A stretch of DNA of 64,000 nucleotides from Zanthoxylum bungeanum. Its lineage: Eukaryota > Streptophyta > Magnoliopsida > Sapindales > Rutaceae. The position numbers and the translations under genes were made by a program. Below the pieces are notes generated by a model. It saw nothing but the letters and a program-made list of their open reading frames with translations. It did not search any database and had not been told where the DNA came from. Position 1 is the first letter of the stretch. Each line of letters starts with the position of its first letter. Positions 47,030-58,785 of this stretch are shown piece by piece. The stretch spans positions 62,001 to 126,000 of the forward strand of contig SKCR01017983.1 of assembly GCA_019454045.1 (NCBI GenBank), read 5' to 3'.

Positions 47030-48415
47030 ATGGAACATTATTGGGAAATTGAGAGATCACGAGCTTTACTAGAAGATACACCCCAAATCTGGGAGCAACA
47101 GTCCGGTCTTCTGAGGCCTGTTGTCCAACCCAACAACTATCACTAGATGCCAGAACTAAGCAATACCATATTTGCTGAACAAGACGCAATGAGGAGATTT
47201 GACATATGTAATGGTAACCACCCGACAGATCATTTTGAGTACAACTACAATCCAGGGTGGCAGAGCTATCAAAATCCTTTACAGTATGAAGAACCATCAC
47301 ATTTCACAAAACCGCATTTTCCATCTTATCCACAACCCACCTACTATCTTCAACAAAAACCATAACCATCAGAGGAAGATGAGTTGATTCACATGCTCAA
47401 AGATTGGTTCGAGGAACGGGAAGCTCAATTTGATGCACAAATTCAAAGTCAATGGGCGTCTATACAGAGGATGACAGATCAAGTTAGACAATTAATAGAT
47501 AACCTGAATCACATATCTCACGGAGCAATTTCAAATAATACTGTAGAAGCCTTTGAATATCCTGAGATTCATCATGATATCATAACAGAGGATGAGGCTG
47601 AGCAGTATCAAGAATCAGAGGTATCAATTCAGGAGCCTGAACCAACAAAGTCTCAATTTGATTTTTATTATTCTTCTGACTCTGACGAGGATAAAGAAGC
47701 TGAGCTATTTGTACCAACTGCACCAACAAATGAGGATGAAACTTTCTATCCTCCAAATGAAGATCTTGGAGCTTCCATTGCACAAATGTTTGAAGAAGAT
47801 CTACCTGAGCCAATCATTTCATTCATATAAGAGGATGAAGACCTAAAAACAGACATAACTTTACATCCTCAGATTGAAACTTATGGAGCATGCATTTCAC
47901 AGATGACAGATGAAGAATTGAATACAGAAATTTTAAAATTCATCTGTGAAGAAAAAGTGGAGCAAGAAGCAGAGCAAATGGAGGAACAAATGTCTGAACT
48001 TATTAAAGATCCAGAACATTTAGGAGAAACATAACTATTTTGGGGAGTACAAATCAAAGATATCACCCAGAAGCTTGACAGAATGGAACTTCCATTCCAA
48101 GTCAAGCACCATACGAGACCTCCTGATTTTCTTTCTTTCATTTCAGGAACCACTGGAGCAACAAGGAGCAAAAAGGTGGCACAAGCACTAAATGGGACAA
48201 AATATTTTCTGCTACCTTATCGCTGGAAGAGACCCTTCAAAAGCAACGCTCATGGGATTGTCTTTAATCGGACATCCAAAACGACGTTGAAACCTCATTG
48301 ACGGATAGATTTCAGTCATGTCTCACTGAAGACGAAAAATTTAGCGCTAGCAGGGAGGCAACCCATGCACTTTGTTGTAATTTCTATTTTTATATTTTGT
48401 GTATACATGTTGTAG
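47030..48415 (+). pseudogene. Single ORF of a non-autonomous gypsy element, with nonsense codons
   Basis: From the ATG at 47030 (MEHYWEIERSRALLEDTP) one reading frame runs about 462 codons to TAG near 48415 without any frameshift. It is interrupted by TAG at 47144, TAA at 47363, TAA at 47828, TAA at 48032 and TGA at 48299. The middle is Gln- and acid-rich (EDEAEQYQESEVSIQEPEP, then SSDSDEDKEAELF) with a likely coiled coil at 47384-47510. The end reads VSLKTKNLALAGRQPMHF, a string I associate with the end of Athila-type polyproteins. No protease, reverse transcriptase or integrase is present, so the element depended on others. The start fits: it follows the primer site by 112 bases. Confidence 0.65.
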
Positions 48416-49248
48416 AAATTTTTTTTTTGTTATTTTTGTTGGGAAAAGCACAAACGGAGCATTTTAAGATAGAAGGAATGGTGTTTGGTAATCACAAAGA
48501 TGAGAGCCAATTCATTAGCGATGGCTGAGTAAGGAATGAAATCTTGAGACGCATCCTAATGGATTTATATACCAAATGAGTGGCGTATTGTGTACACAAT
48601 TCCGTTACCTTAATTATTGCTTGGATTCACTTTTCTGTAGTAATTATCTTTATTTTCGTAGACAGGATCCAGAATTTTTGACCTTTCACGATTTCTTTTG
48701 TTGTTTAGCTAACAAACGTCCTACGGAAGATACTAGTTCTATTATTACTCACCTTTTTCAGGTGTTATAAATTCAACTCATCATTGCACTTTTAAAGGCT
48801 ACCTTTTTCATGATGTTTTTCCGCGCCTTTTATTATGCCATTTACCCTTTGCGTATCATTGCTTTATTTACCCATGCATTGCATTCTTGTGTGCATGGGC
48901 TAACTAGGGTGGATTAAAGGTCCTCTATTCGAGGGAAATGCCTAAAGGCTACCTTTACCACGATGTTTGTCGCGTCGGATGAGGTGCACTCAATTAAATG
49001 TGAGATGTGTTCAATTGGGCACATGAGGTCCTACAATGTGTATTTGTTCAATCCATGCATTTGTTTGTGTCGTTTCAGATGCCATTTTGGTAATCTCATT
49101 CGAACGCATTTCCGAACGCTACACGAACGTACGCATTCTGTCTCAGTCCGTTCGAATGTGTTTACAAACGCTACTCGAACGCTCATGCGTTTTGTTTTAT
49201 CATGCATCAGGTCTTATCCCATTCGAACACGTTCTCGAACGCTATACG
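48416..49248 (+). mobile_element. 3' part of the gypsy element and LTR debris
   Basis: Non-coding sequence after the ORF. 48880-49030 (GCATGGGCTAACTAGGGTGG, then TTTACCACGATG, GTGTTCAATTGGG) resembles 6648-6790. At 49080-49245, CGAACGCTA occurs in several variants (CCGAACGCTACACGAACG). The exact end of the element was not found. Confidence 0.4.
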
Positions 49249-50874
49249 TGTTGGACAATTATGACCCATAGTGTCACTATTTGTACAGATCATGGTGTTG
49301 TTGTACAAATTAACTATGTGACAAATGAGATTGCACTCTTATCATTTTTGATTAGATCACCTAGATGTATAAATGATGAGAGGTCCATATGATTTGTTCC
49401 TGGACGGAGAATGATATGAGACAGTATCAGTCCAAGAAGGATAAATCATTAAATCTCCCTAGTCAGAGTATTATCGAGATTGGATATCGATAAATACGTA
49501 AAAGACTAGTATTACACTTGTGCACGTTGTGAGGGCACAACAACATAATTCTCATATATTTGGGTATAGGATACTCATGCAAGTGTAATAGGAGGTTGTG
49601 TTTTACCGATGGTAGTATGACTATGTGTCTATGGAAGTCCGAAATCAGGGTAGGTGTATTTGTTCTTAACTTGAGACTTGCACCGCTAATACTTGCGACA
49701 ATCAATATAATTTGGTTAAGGTCGTCCAAGGCTTTAACAGGTTCTGTGTACGCCAATGCTGGGTATATTGAGAATCGTAGTGTGTTGGGTGTGATGTCAA
49801 AAAGGAAGTGTCACTCCAGTCATATGGAGATGATGGTCACGTAGGATACGGTAATGTTTCTCTTAAGTACTACAGTCATCGGGACAATATGACTAGATCA
49901 TAGTTATCCGATATAGAGACTAGTTACCAGACATCCGACCTGTGCTTCGTACGGGGCAAACACAATTCCAGCCCCAGGCCTAGCACGTGATCATTCGATA
50001 CTGGACAGAAATATGCAATACCACGTATACTACGCCTGATATCGATCGCTTATTCCTGTAAGCATGTTTATGGAGAATTGGGTAGGCATGGCGCTTTGCT
50101 AGAAGCCAACCTTGTCTTGTAAATCGGTACAAACGTAGTACGAGGTACTTACGTGTTCGGATAGTCCGACGACCCGAATTTACTGCCGACATATCCGTAG
50201 ATCTCATGGGTCGCTTCCCGAAGATTCACCGATGACGTATGACTTACAGTTTAATTAATCTGGGATTAATTTAATGAGAGAGAAAATTAATATGAGATTA
50301 ATTACGGAGATATTTTATCCGGGATAAAATATCATAGAAAGAGAGAAAATGATTAATTTGGAATTAATCGATAAAATAATATATTTGATATATTATACGA
50401 AATTGGATTTCGACGCATAATTAAAATTAGATTTTAATTCGGGCGAACAAATTAATTTAGAATTAATTCGTTAGGGACATGAATAGTGATTTCGCTAGGC
50501 GTAATCGTTTAATTACGACGCAAGGAAAATTCGTTAATTTGGAATTAGCGAACCCGAGCCCGAGATTATTTGCGAGCGCATTCGTATTTCGAATTCGAGT
50601 GCGGCACGCAAGTCAAATCAAGCGTCAAATCATTAGTCACATCAAGCGTCAAATCACATGTCACTTTGAGTGATGTGACATTTGATTGATTGATGTGAGT
50701 TGATGTGAGATGAACGAAAGGCATTAAATGCTTGCTTTTTGAAATTAAAAATTGGTAAATGATTTATTAATTTTGGAAATTATAAAACCGATTTACATTT
50801 GTTTATTTCTCTCTCTCTTTTTCGGTCTTCATGTTTTGGAGCCAAAACTTCTTCTTCTCTCTCACGCATCTTCT
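49249..50874 (+). mobile_element. Outer copia 5' LTR, segment 1
   Basis: Starts TGTTGGACAATTATGACCC. It is homologous along its length to 50875-52480 and 61105-62790. It is interrupted at 50874 by the complete element and resumes at 60917-61099, then 63196-63378, where it ends GAAACCAACA before a primer site. Summed length is about 2.0 kb, matching the other LTRs. The palindrome ladder is at 50252-50553. Confidence 0.85.
50870..50874. repeat. Target-site duplication CTTCT, left
   Basis: CTTCT directly before TGTTGGATAATATG. It is repeated exactly at 60912-60916. Confidence 0.88.
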
Positions 50875-52996
50875 TGTTGGATAATATGACCCATAGCGTC
50901 ACTATTTGCACAGATCATTGTGTTGTTGTTGCAAATTAACTATGTGACAAGGAAATTGCACTCTCATCATTTGTGATTAGATCACCATAGATATATAAAT
51001 GAAGAGAGGTCCCTATGATTAGTTCCTGGACTGAGAATGATATGAGACAGTATCAGTCCCCGAAGGTTTAATCATTAAATATCCCTAGCCGGAGTATTAT
51101 CGAGACTGGACATCGATAATGCGGAATAGGCTAGTATTGCACTTGTGCGCGTTGTGAGGGCACAACGGCATAGTTCTCATATATTTAAGTATTGGATACT
51201 TATGCAAGTGCGATAGGAGGTTGTGTTTCACCGATGGTACGGGAAACAGCTTCGCTCTGGATAGACCCATCGGAATCCCATTGGTATTATGACTATGTGT
51301 CTATGGGAGGCCGAAATCAAGGTAGGTGTGTATAGTCTTAACCTGAGACTTGCATCGCTAATACTTGCGATAATCGGTAGACTTTGGTCTTGGTGGTACA
51401 GGGCTTTAACCGCCTCTGCGTACACCACTTCTGGGTTTATCAGAGAGTCGTAGTGTATTTGGTGTGATGTCGAGACGGAAGTATCACTTCAGTTATAGTG
51501 GAGATGATGTCACGCAGGATAAGGTATTAGTGCTCTTAAGTGCTGGCCGGCCATCGAGATATTATGACAAGGTCATGTATATCCAATTATAGAGACTAGT
51601 TACCAGACATTCGACATGTGCTTCGGACGGGGCAGACACTTATCCAGCCCCAGCCCTAGCACGTGACTATCCGATACTGGGCTGATATACACAATACTAC
51701 GGTATACTACGCTTGATACAGATCTATATATTCCTGTAAGAATATTTCTGGAGAATTGGGTAGGCATGGCGCTTTGCTAGAGGCCAACCTTGTCTTGTAA
51801 ATCGGTATAAACGTAGTACGCGATACTTACGTGTTCGGATAGTCCGACGACCATATTTACTGCCAACATATCCGGAGATCTCATGGGTCGGTTCCTGAAG
51901 ATTCACCGATGACGTATGACTCGCACTTTAATTAATCTGGGATTAATTGGAAGAGAGAGAAAATTAATCTGGGATTAATTCGATGAGAGAGAAAATTAAT
52001 CTGGGATTAATTACGGAGATATTTTATCACAGATAAAATATCGTTAAAGAGAGAGAACGATTAATTTGGAATTAATCGGTAAAATTAATATATTCGATAT
52101 ATTAATCGAAACTGGATTTTGACGCGGAATTAAAATTGGATTTTAATTCGGGCGAACGAATTAATTTGGAATTAATTCGTTAGCGACGTGAATAGTGATT
52201 TCGCTAGGCGTAATCATTTAATTACGACGCGACGGAAAATTCGTTAATTTGGAATTAACGAACCCGAGCCCGAGATTATTTGCGAGCGCATTCACATTTC
52301 GAATTCGAGTGCGGCACGCAAGTCAAATCGTGCGTCAAATCGCAAGTCACATCAAGCGTCAAATCAAATGTCACTTTGATGATGTGACATGTTGTCACTT
52401 GATTTGAGTGATTGATGTAGAAGTTGAAAAAGCAACTTTTGCTTTTACTTTTTTGACTTTTGGTAAATGGAAAGTTAAAAGAAATGTAAATGGTTTTTAA
52501 TTAATTTTAGAAAATATAAAAACCTAATTACATTTCTTTTTCTCTCTCTCTTCACTCTCTCTTTACGCATCTTTTCCTCTCCCTCTTTTTCTCTCCTTCT
52601 CACTTACGGCTTTGAGCCATTCTTTTCTTCTGTTTTTGCCGATTGAAAACGAGAAGCAGTGAGATGAAGGTGACGATTTTTGTTGCAAAATCAAGTGCTA
52701 GCACACTCTAGGAGGCATACCAAGGTGATAGGGAAGTTCTTCATGAGCATGGAAAAGCTTAAAGCTTGGAGCTTCAATGGAGGTCATCAATGGCCGAACA
52801 TGGAGGAGACCACCACCACCAACGCCGAGCAGTCCACCTGTGCGCAGATCACTGCCGAGCAGAGACATGCAGTGCGTTTTTGGTCTTCGTAGCATCCAAC
52901 TGATCAATGTGAGTTTATTCCGCACCTCCTATGTTGTGTATTCATGCGTTTTCTTGCTTGATTTGTTGATCTTGGGACATATATTAGAACTCAACA
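50875..52996 (+). mobile_element. 5' LTR of the complete copia element
   Basis: 2,122 bp from TGTTGGATAATATGACCC to GAACTCAACA. It carries the palindrome ladder (51929-52263) and a CT-rich stretch (52535-52610). At the 3' end is GCTAGCACACTCTAGGAGGC, then a short ORF from 52777 with PPPPTPSSPP that crosses the LTR end into the leader. ATGTGAGTTT near 52908 resembles a splice donor. Confidence 0.93.
51929..52263 (+). repeat. Ladder of about ten short palindromes
   Basis: Consecutive hairpins with loops of 3-5 nt. Examples: ATTAAT-CTGGG-ATTAAT (three times); GATATTTTATC-ACA-GATAAAATATC (52018-52042, 11-bp perfect arms); CGATTAAT-TTGGA-ATTAATCG (52058-52078); TTAATATAT-TCG-ATATATTAA; AACGAATTAAT-TTGGA-ATTAATTCGTT (52155-52181); TTCGTTAAT-TTGGA-ATTAACGAA (ending 52262). 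Homologous ladders are at 50252-50553, 59841-60178 and 62156-62455. Confidence 0.85.
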
Positions 52997-52997
52997 A

Positions 52998-53009
52998 TGG
53001 TATCAGAGC
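52998..53009 (+). promoter_or_regulatory. Primer binding site, initiator tRNA-Met
   Basis: TGGTATCAGAGC, a perfect copy of the standard plant copia primer site, one base after the LTR end. Confidence 0.95.
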
Positions 53010-56000
53010 TATTATCAAGCATGAAACTTTTAGGGTTTGAAATTGGGGATAATCAATTGAAGCATGATTTGGTTGAATTGATTGATTAAGTATGCTTGTA
53101 TGCTGATTAATTGAAGTTGTGCATGATCAATTTCAAGAAAATTGGATTGGATCAATTTTCCCCAATTCTTTAGGTTGAACATGTAACTTGAAATTGGGTA
53201 AAATGTGTTTGAGCATGTTTTAATTAAATTGGATGTTTAAGTATGCTTAAAACATGTTTAATTGAGATTGTGTGTGATCAATTTCAAGAAAATTGGATTG
53301 GATCAATTTTCCCCAAATTGGAGGCATGACCGAAATTGAAAGAACCCTAATGTCTTGGAATTAATTTGTTTTTTGATCATTGGATGACTTAAAACAATTG
53401 GGTAATGTTGTTTTGAAGTTCAATTGGATTGAATTTTGATTTGGAACATTTTTTCCCTTTAAAGTGGCTTGGCCGAATCTTAATGACATGAAATTCATTG
53501 TGATTTTTTGTTTTAATTCATTGGATGAATTGAATTGATTTGGGAAATGATGATTGTGGATTCAATTGGATTGAAACCGAATCGGATTTAAAACCCCTAA
53601 TTGCCGAGACTTGAAAGCATGTAAATTGGGTTTGATTTTAATTGAATTGTGTTGGACACTATTTGGTTGTTAAAGTGCATGATTAATTAGGCTAATTGAT
53701 GTTTTAGAAATGTTAATTGGGTAATTGATTGTATATTACACTTAGGTTAATTAATTGTGAAATTTGAATTTTATAAGTTAATTAATTTGGGCTTGATTTT
53801 GGAAATTGGGCTTGTTAGGTTGTAATTGGGCTTTTGGGCTTTGTTGTAACAAAGTTGAGTTTAGGCAAATTTGGTTGGATCCAATTGGGCCTAAAACCGC
53901 ATCCATAAAGTCCAATTATGACTTAATGGACCTTAATTATTTAATTGGGCCTAATGGGCCAAAATTAATTTAAAGGCTTATGGGGTAACTCCCGGATTGG
54001 ATTTTGGTTCTTCGGTTTGACCCGAGTTGACCAAAAGTCCACGCCTTATAGAATTAATTAAAAGCCCATTGGACTTTAATTAAATAAACATTAGATGTTA
54101 ATCGGGCTTTGAGACCCGTTGCGATTAAATTTGGAATTTAAGTCGTAAAGGTTCGTTAATAAAAGTGTAATATTTAATTTGGAATTAATAGTGAATTAGA
54201 ATTAAATGCGTATTAAATTGGATTTAATTATGTAGTTTAATTTAATTCAAGAATTCGTACTTTGAGTACTTATTCGCAAAACGAGTTTGACTCGAGCAAA
54301 AATCAAATCGTTGTTTGAACATTGGATGATCACTAATTATCAGATTAATTAATTGGATTTGATTGATTGATAACATGCTTGTATGAATACATGGTTGCGA
54401 TGCATGAATAATGTATATCAGGATGGATATTAGTCGGGTGGGATAATTTTGGAAATTGTAATAAATTTGATTTATTAATTGGACCTGTGTGTCCAGCCTT
54501 ATCACCTCTATACTCTTTTGTATTCTCTTCTCACCTATTCCCCTCAATGTAAATGAGGTTTCTTTAGAAGTGTAGTGTAACGGGTAGAAGTAAGTACATG
54601 TGCTAGTTTTGGAGAGAGAAAATGAGAGATTTGATCTAGGATCAATGTAAAGTATCCATCCGCATATCATTATTATTTTATTTCATATGCGTTTTATTAT
54701 GTGTTTAGAATGCATGTTTAAGGGTGTGTGATGATGAGACCTTAACAAAGATAATAAATTGGTAGCCAATTGCACGCGAAAAACCCTCGTTCAATATCAA
54801 GTGTTTTTCCTTCCATTGAGTGATTCTTACTCAAGATCCGAGATTGGCATTGGGTTGTTGGCCAAAGTCAAGCCCTTTGTCCGTCGAAGATGTGTTTGAA
54901 TCACGAGAGCTTTGTTCCATATCGGTGTCTTGTCCAAGTTGTGGTTTGTTGGCCAAAGTCAAGACCACTTCTTGTCCATCGACATTGATTACGAAGCTTT
55001 CCATGGTCAATGGGTCACACTTGACTGGGATCACTAAGTTTGTTGTGCCAAGCCAAGACTTAGTTGATTCAGAGGAAAAAGGTTAGGTAATACATTGGAT
55101 GTATTGGCATATATAAGATATGTTTAGGATTTGGATATCCGCCTACTGGATCTAGGAATTGGATGAGATCCAATTGATCTTCGAGATCTACCTAGTTAAT
55201 TATCATACAATTTGTTGGCCAAAGTCAAGATTGTGTGATATTTAACGGGATCCTAGCCCACTAGGAAACACGGTTTCCCGAGTACTCGACAGAGGGTTAG
55301 AGGCTCGCCGAAAAATAGTGGAGGCAAGAATTGAATTTGCAATACTCGTTCAATTACTCGCCATACGCGCTCATTCAAATTATTTCGTCGTTAGATTAAA
55401 TGTTAGTTGGACTAATATTTAAATTGTTGTTTTAATAAACAGTTGGACTGTATTATATTTGATTAATATAATTGGATTATATTAATCAATATATTTGAAT
55501 TAATTAATTTCAGTTTACAGTTGATTTTATAGTTGGACTATAATAATCAATGTAATTGAGGTTAATTAATTTAATTATATTTGATTATATAGTTGGACTA
55601 TTATAATCATTATAATAAATAGTACCACAAATCGTTGATTAAATAGTTGGACTATTAGAATCAAGATATAATTGAAAGATTGACATTTAAAACATAATCC
55701 TGGGAAAATGTGTTTAAATGGTTTAATTTTCAATTTGGAATAAAGTTTCAGGATGGTCCTGGAAATTAATAGGTATTTTATTTGATAAAATACTATATAA
55801 GCTTGTAGCGCAAGGCGCACCTTAATTCGATATTCCAGAAACACGAGGCTTGGCCAAAGGCTTCTGGAATGTTGAAACAAGCAAAATCTTATAATCTTCT
55901 GGGAAGATAAATGACATATCCTAAGAAGGAATAGAAGACAGCAAGGCTCTGACTTCAAATATGATTGTCATAATTATGTTCACAACTAGTATTGAATTAG

Positions 56001-56079
56001 ATATTAAATACTTAGTGTGGTACATAAAATATATGTATTGATGTTCAGAATCTGCTTTGAGCAGGATACTGACTTCAAG
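53010..56079 (+). other. Leader and unrecognised region of the copia element
   Basis: About 3 kb without a recognisable gag. 53010-53900 is AT-rich and homologous to the outer element at 63392-64000. TTGGCCAAAGTCAAG occurs three times (about 54859, 54948 and 55214). 55430-55660 has units of about 65 bp with ATAGTTGGACTATxATAATCA. ORFs here (longest 142 codons, minus strand 54242-54670) match nothing I know. Gag is either missing or decayed beyond recognition. Confidence 0.6.
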
Positions 56080-58770
56080 CTGAGATTGCTCTGCGAATCG
56101 GAAACGGGACGAAAGTCGCTGTTTCGACCGTAGATACCTAAGTTTAGGAACTACCATTCGGGTGTGTACTTAAATTAGGAACTGTTATAGTGTAACTAGT
56201 TTGACTATAGACATTATCTCTATATCAGTGTTTAACCGTTGCGGATAAACCTTTATATTCTAGAACACTAAAGTGTTTATTATATAAAGATGATACTGAG
56301 ATAAACACATTAGATGTGAATAACAGAATTTATATTTTGAATATAATTAAAATCTCAAACATATAAATTGACAAATAAATAGCTCAAATTGATTTGATCA
56401 ATAGAGACTTATTTGTGGCATTGTTGTCTGGGACACAATTATACAAGACTCGTATATCCACACTTTTGAAGAGTGGATACTAGGACTGATTTGACTATTC
56501 AAATAAGGTCTGCGAATCTAGTTTATTAGGTAAAGTACCTAAAATACTATTTACTTAGTAATAGTAAAAGGGGCCACCGATCTGTTAGCCCTATTCATGG
56601 TGAAGTTAGTGGGCCCATATCTAGCTAGGCTAGATGTGAACATGAATATTTCGTGACCTTAACGGATGTGGCATCACGTTATGGTTATATGTTTCTTTTG
56701 AAGAACACAAATCAGAAACTTTTAAAGTTTCGACATGAAACAGGCAAACAGATCGGCTATAGTATTATACCGTGACGGTAAGACCGTAATGGAAAATACT
56801 TAAGCAATAAGTTTCTTATATACTTGAAAGAGTATAGTATTCTTTCAAATGAGGACTCCTCCCGGAACACGTAAAAGTGACAGTGTGTCCTAACGGATTA
56901 ACCGAATCATGTTAGACATGATAAGGCTAATCATGAGTCGCTCTGAGCTACTATTTCCTTCAACGGATAAGTTTTAACAGTGCAATAACTTATTTAGAAT
57001 AAAGTTCCATAATAATCTGTTTGACAGATTACATATTAGATATGAACGGGAAAGAAACCGGTTTTTCTCATTCCTGACTATTTGGGATGCTAGGCATATG
57101 TTTGGATAATACCAAACTAAGGACCCAAATTGGATAAGTGCCAATATAGGTCATCCTAAGGGAACCATAAGTATAGTACTTATAAATCTCACATGAGAAC
57201 AATGTGATTGTTGCTCACCATGCGGTTTTTCCTGAGAGGAATACCGATATGCAGTGGTCAGTGGGAGGATAGTGATACTCGATGAAAATCAGAGTAATAC
57301 TGTTCAAGGCACGAAGTCCTTAATGGAACACAAATAGTTCATCTATGATGAATCTATACCATTAATCTTCGAGTACACAAGAACCGCGTAGATCAGAGAG
57401 AGTCAGAGAACGACCTAGGGTATGGTTTCTGATCTAACCTCATAAAGATGTCAATCTTATGAAGGTATATCCCCGACTCGTTTTGAGGAAGTGATACGAG
57501 GTATCGACTCCCTATTATGGCAAAGTGCCATGAATCCGAAATGGATTCCATGTATAACAATTATTTTGGATACTAGTTGTTGTACCACAAGGCATTGTGC
57601 CTATTGGTACCTTAAACGTCTTCAAGGAAGACATACATGAATGGCAACATACCAACGTACAAAGCCGGGCTTTTGACGGAAAGGTATCGTTATCAACATT
57701 GTGTTAATAACGGTTCAACCTTTTACCTGTTGCCATGGTAAATCCATTTTGAAGATGCTTGTTGATAACTGCATATTTCATTTATGAAATGTGTACGTTG
57801 CAGATCAAAATCGCTTTCCTGAAAAGGAAACCTTTTGGAGGATGCTTACAACATCCTGACGATTTTATATAACCGACAAACAAGGTTTGCAGGTTATTCG
57901 ATCCATGTTTGGATTGAAACAAGCATAAGGTTCTTGGAACTGACGTTTTGATATAATCATAATGGTTTATGATTTGACTCAAAACAAAATATTCTTGTGT
58001 ATATAAGGAGGTTAGTGGGAGAGCACTGATAATGAAATTCCCATAAAACAATCGGTGAAAGCTTGGCTTTCATAAGAAATTCTCTGTGGAATTCTGGGGA
58101 GTAACAACCTTTATTCAAGGAATAAAGATCTACAGGGATAGATTTGGAGTTGTTAACACTCTCTGGAAATTGTACATTTAAAATGTACTTGTATTGGTGT
58201 CTCATACGCTTTGAGCATATGGAGTCACAATCGGGACAATCCAAGTGATAGTCATTGGATTGAAGTTAAGGACATCTATTAGTATCTTAGAAAACTAAAG
58301 ATGTTGTCTTAAACTATGGAGATGGAGAACTTGAAGTGACTAGGATCACTGCTGCAAGTTTCAAACCGGTAAATACTGTGGTACTATAAAGTTTGAATAA
58401 CGGGACAGTAAGCTGGAAATATTCCGAGCAAGATAACTGTTGCCGAATTAACAACAAATGCGGATTATTGCTGTAGCTGAGGCAGCAACAGAAGCCATTT
58501 GGATCGATAATAAATCTAATTAGATTAGATATAGTTCTGTTAGCAGCTGAGCTAGGCATCAGCATAGGCTAAAGAATTAATGGTCTCATCGACGATCCAG
58601 ATATATACTTCTATATTTATCTGATTCGTTCGGATCATACATCGTGGCAATGTGATGATCGTATAAATCGCGTCAAAGATAATACGCAAATCCGCTGACG
58701 AAACCCTTTCCTCAGCAATTGAGCCAACCGTACATAGTTCGGGTGTTAGACACTCGAGTGACTGGCTATG
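56080..58770 (+). pseudogene. Degenerate copia pol of the complete element
   Basis: All pol domains can be placed in order, but none is intact. The protease end reads LRIGNGTKVAVSTVDT (about 56090), then NNRIYILNI; GAG-pre-integrase KVCESSLLGK (56500); integrase DVASRYGYMFLLK (56668) and, shifted, PPGTRKSDSVS with LDMIRLIMSRSELL (56850-56960); reverse transcriptase VVVPQGIVPIGTL (57580) and KIAFLKRKPFGG (57805). CVYKEVSG (57996) is followed after a deletion by IKIYRDR (58123), so the segment with the catalytic YVDD is lost. RNase H end: VAEAATEAIWIDN (58470) and NPLTKPFPQQ (58690). Stops and frameshifts occur every few tens of codons. Confidence 0.85.
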
Positions 58771-58773
58771 TGC

Positions 58774-58785
58774 CAAGTGGGAGAT
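58774..58785 (+). promoter_or_regulatory. Polypurine tract of the complete copia element
   Basis: AAGTGGGAGAT directly before the 3' LTR start TGTTGGATAA, the standard copia arrangement. It is intact although the pol upstream is not. Confidence 0.9.

Noticed and set aside
54242..54670. 142-codon minus-strand ORF
   Set aside because: Lies antisense in the AT-rich leader of a plus-strand copia element; low-complexity composition and no known motif.
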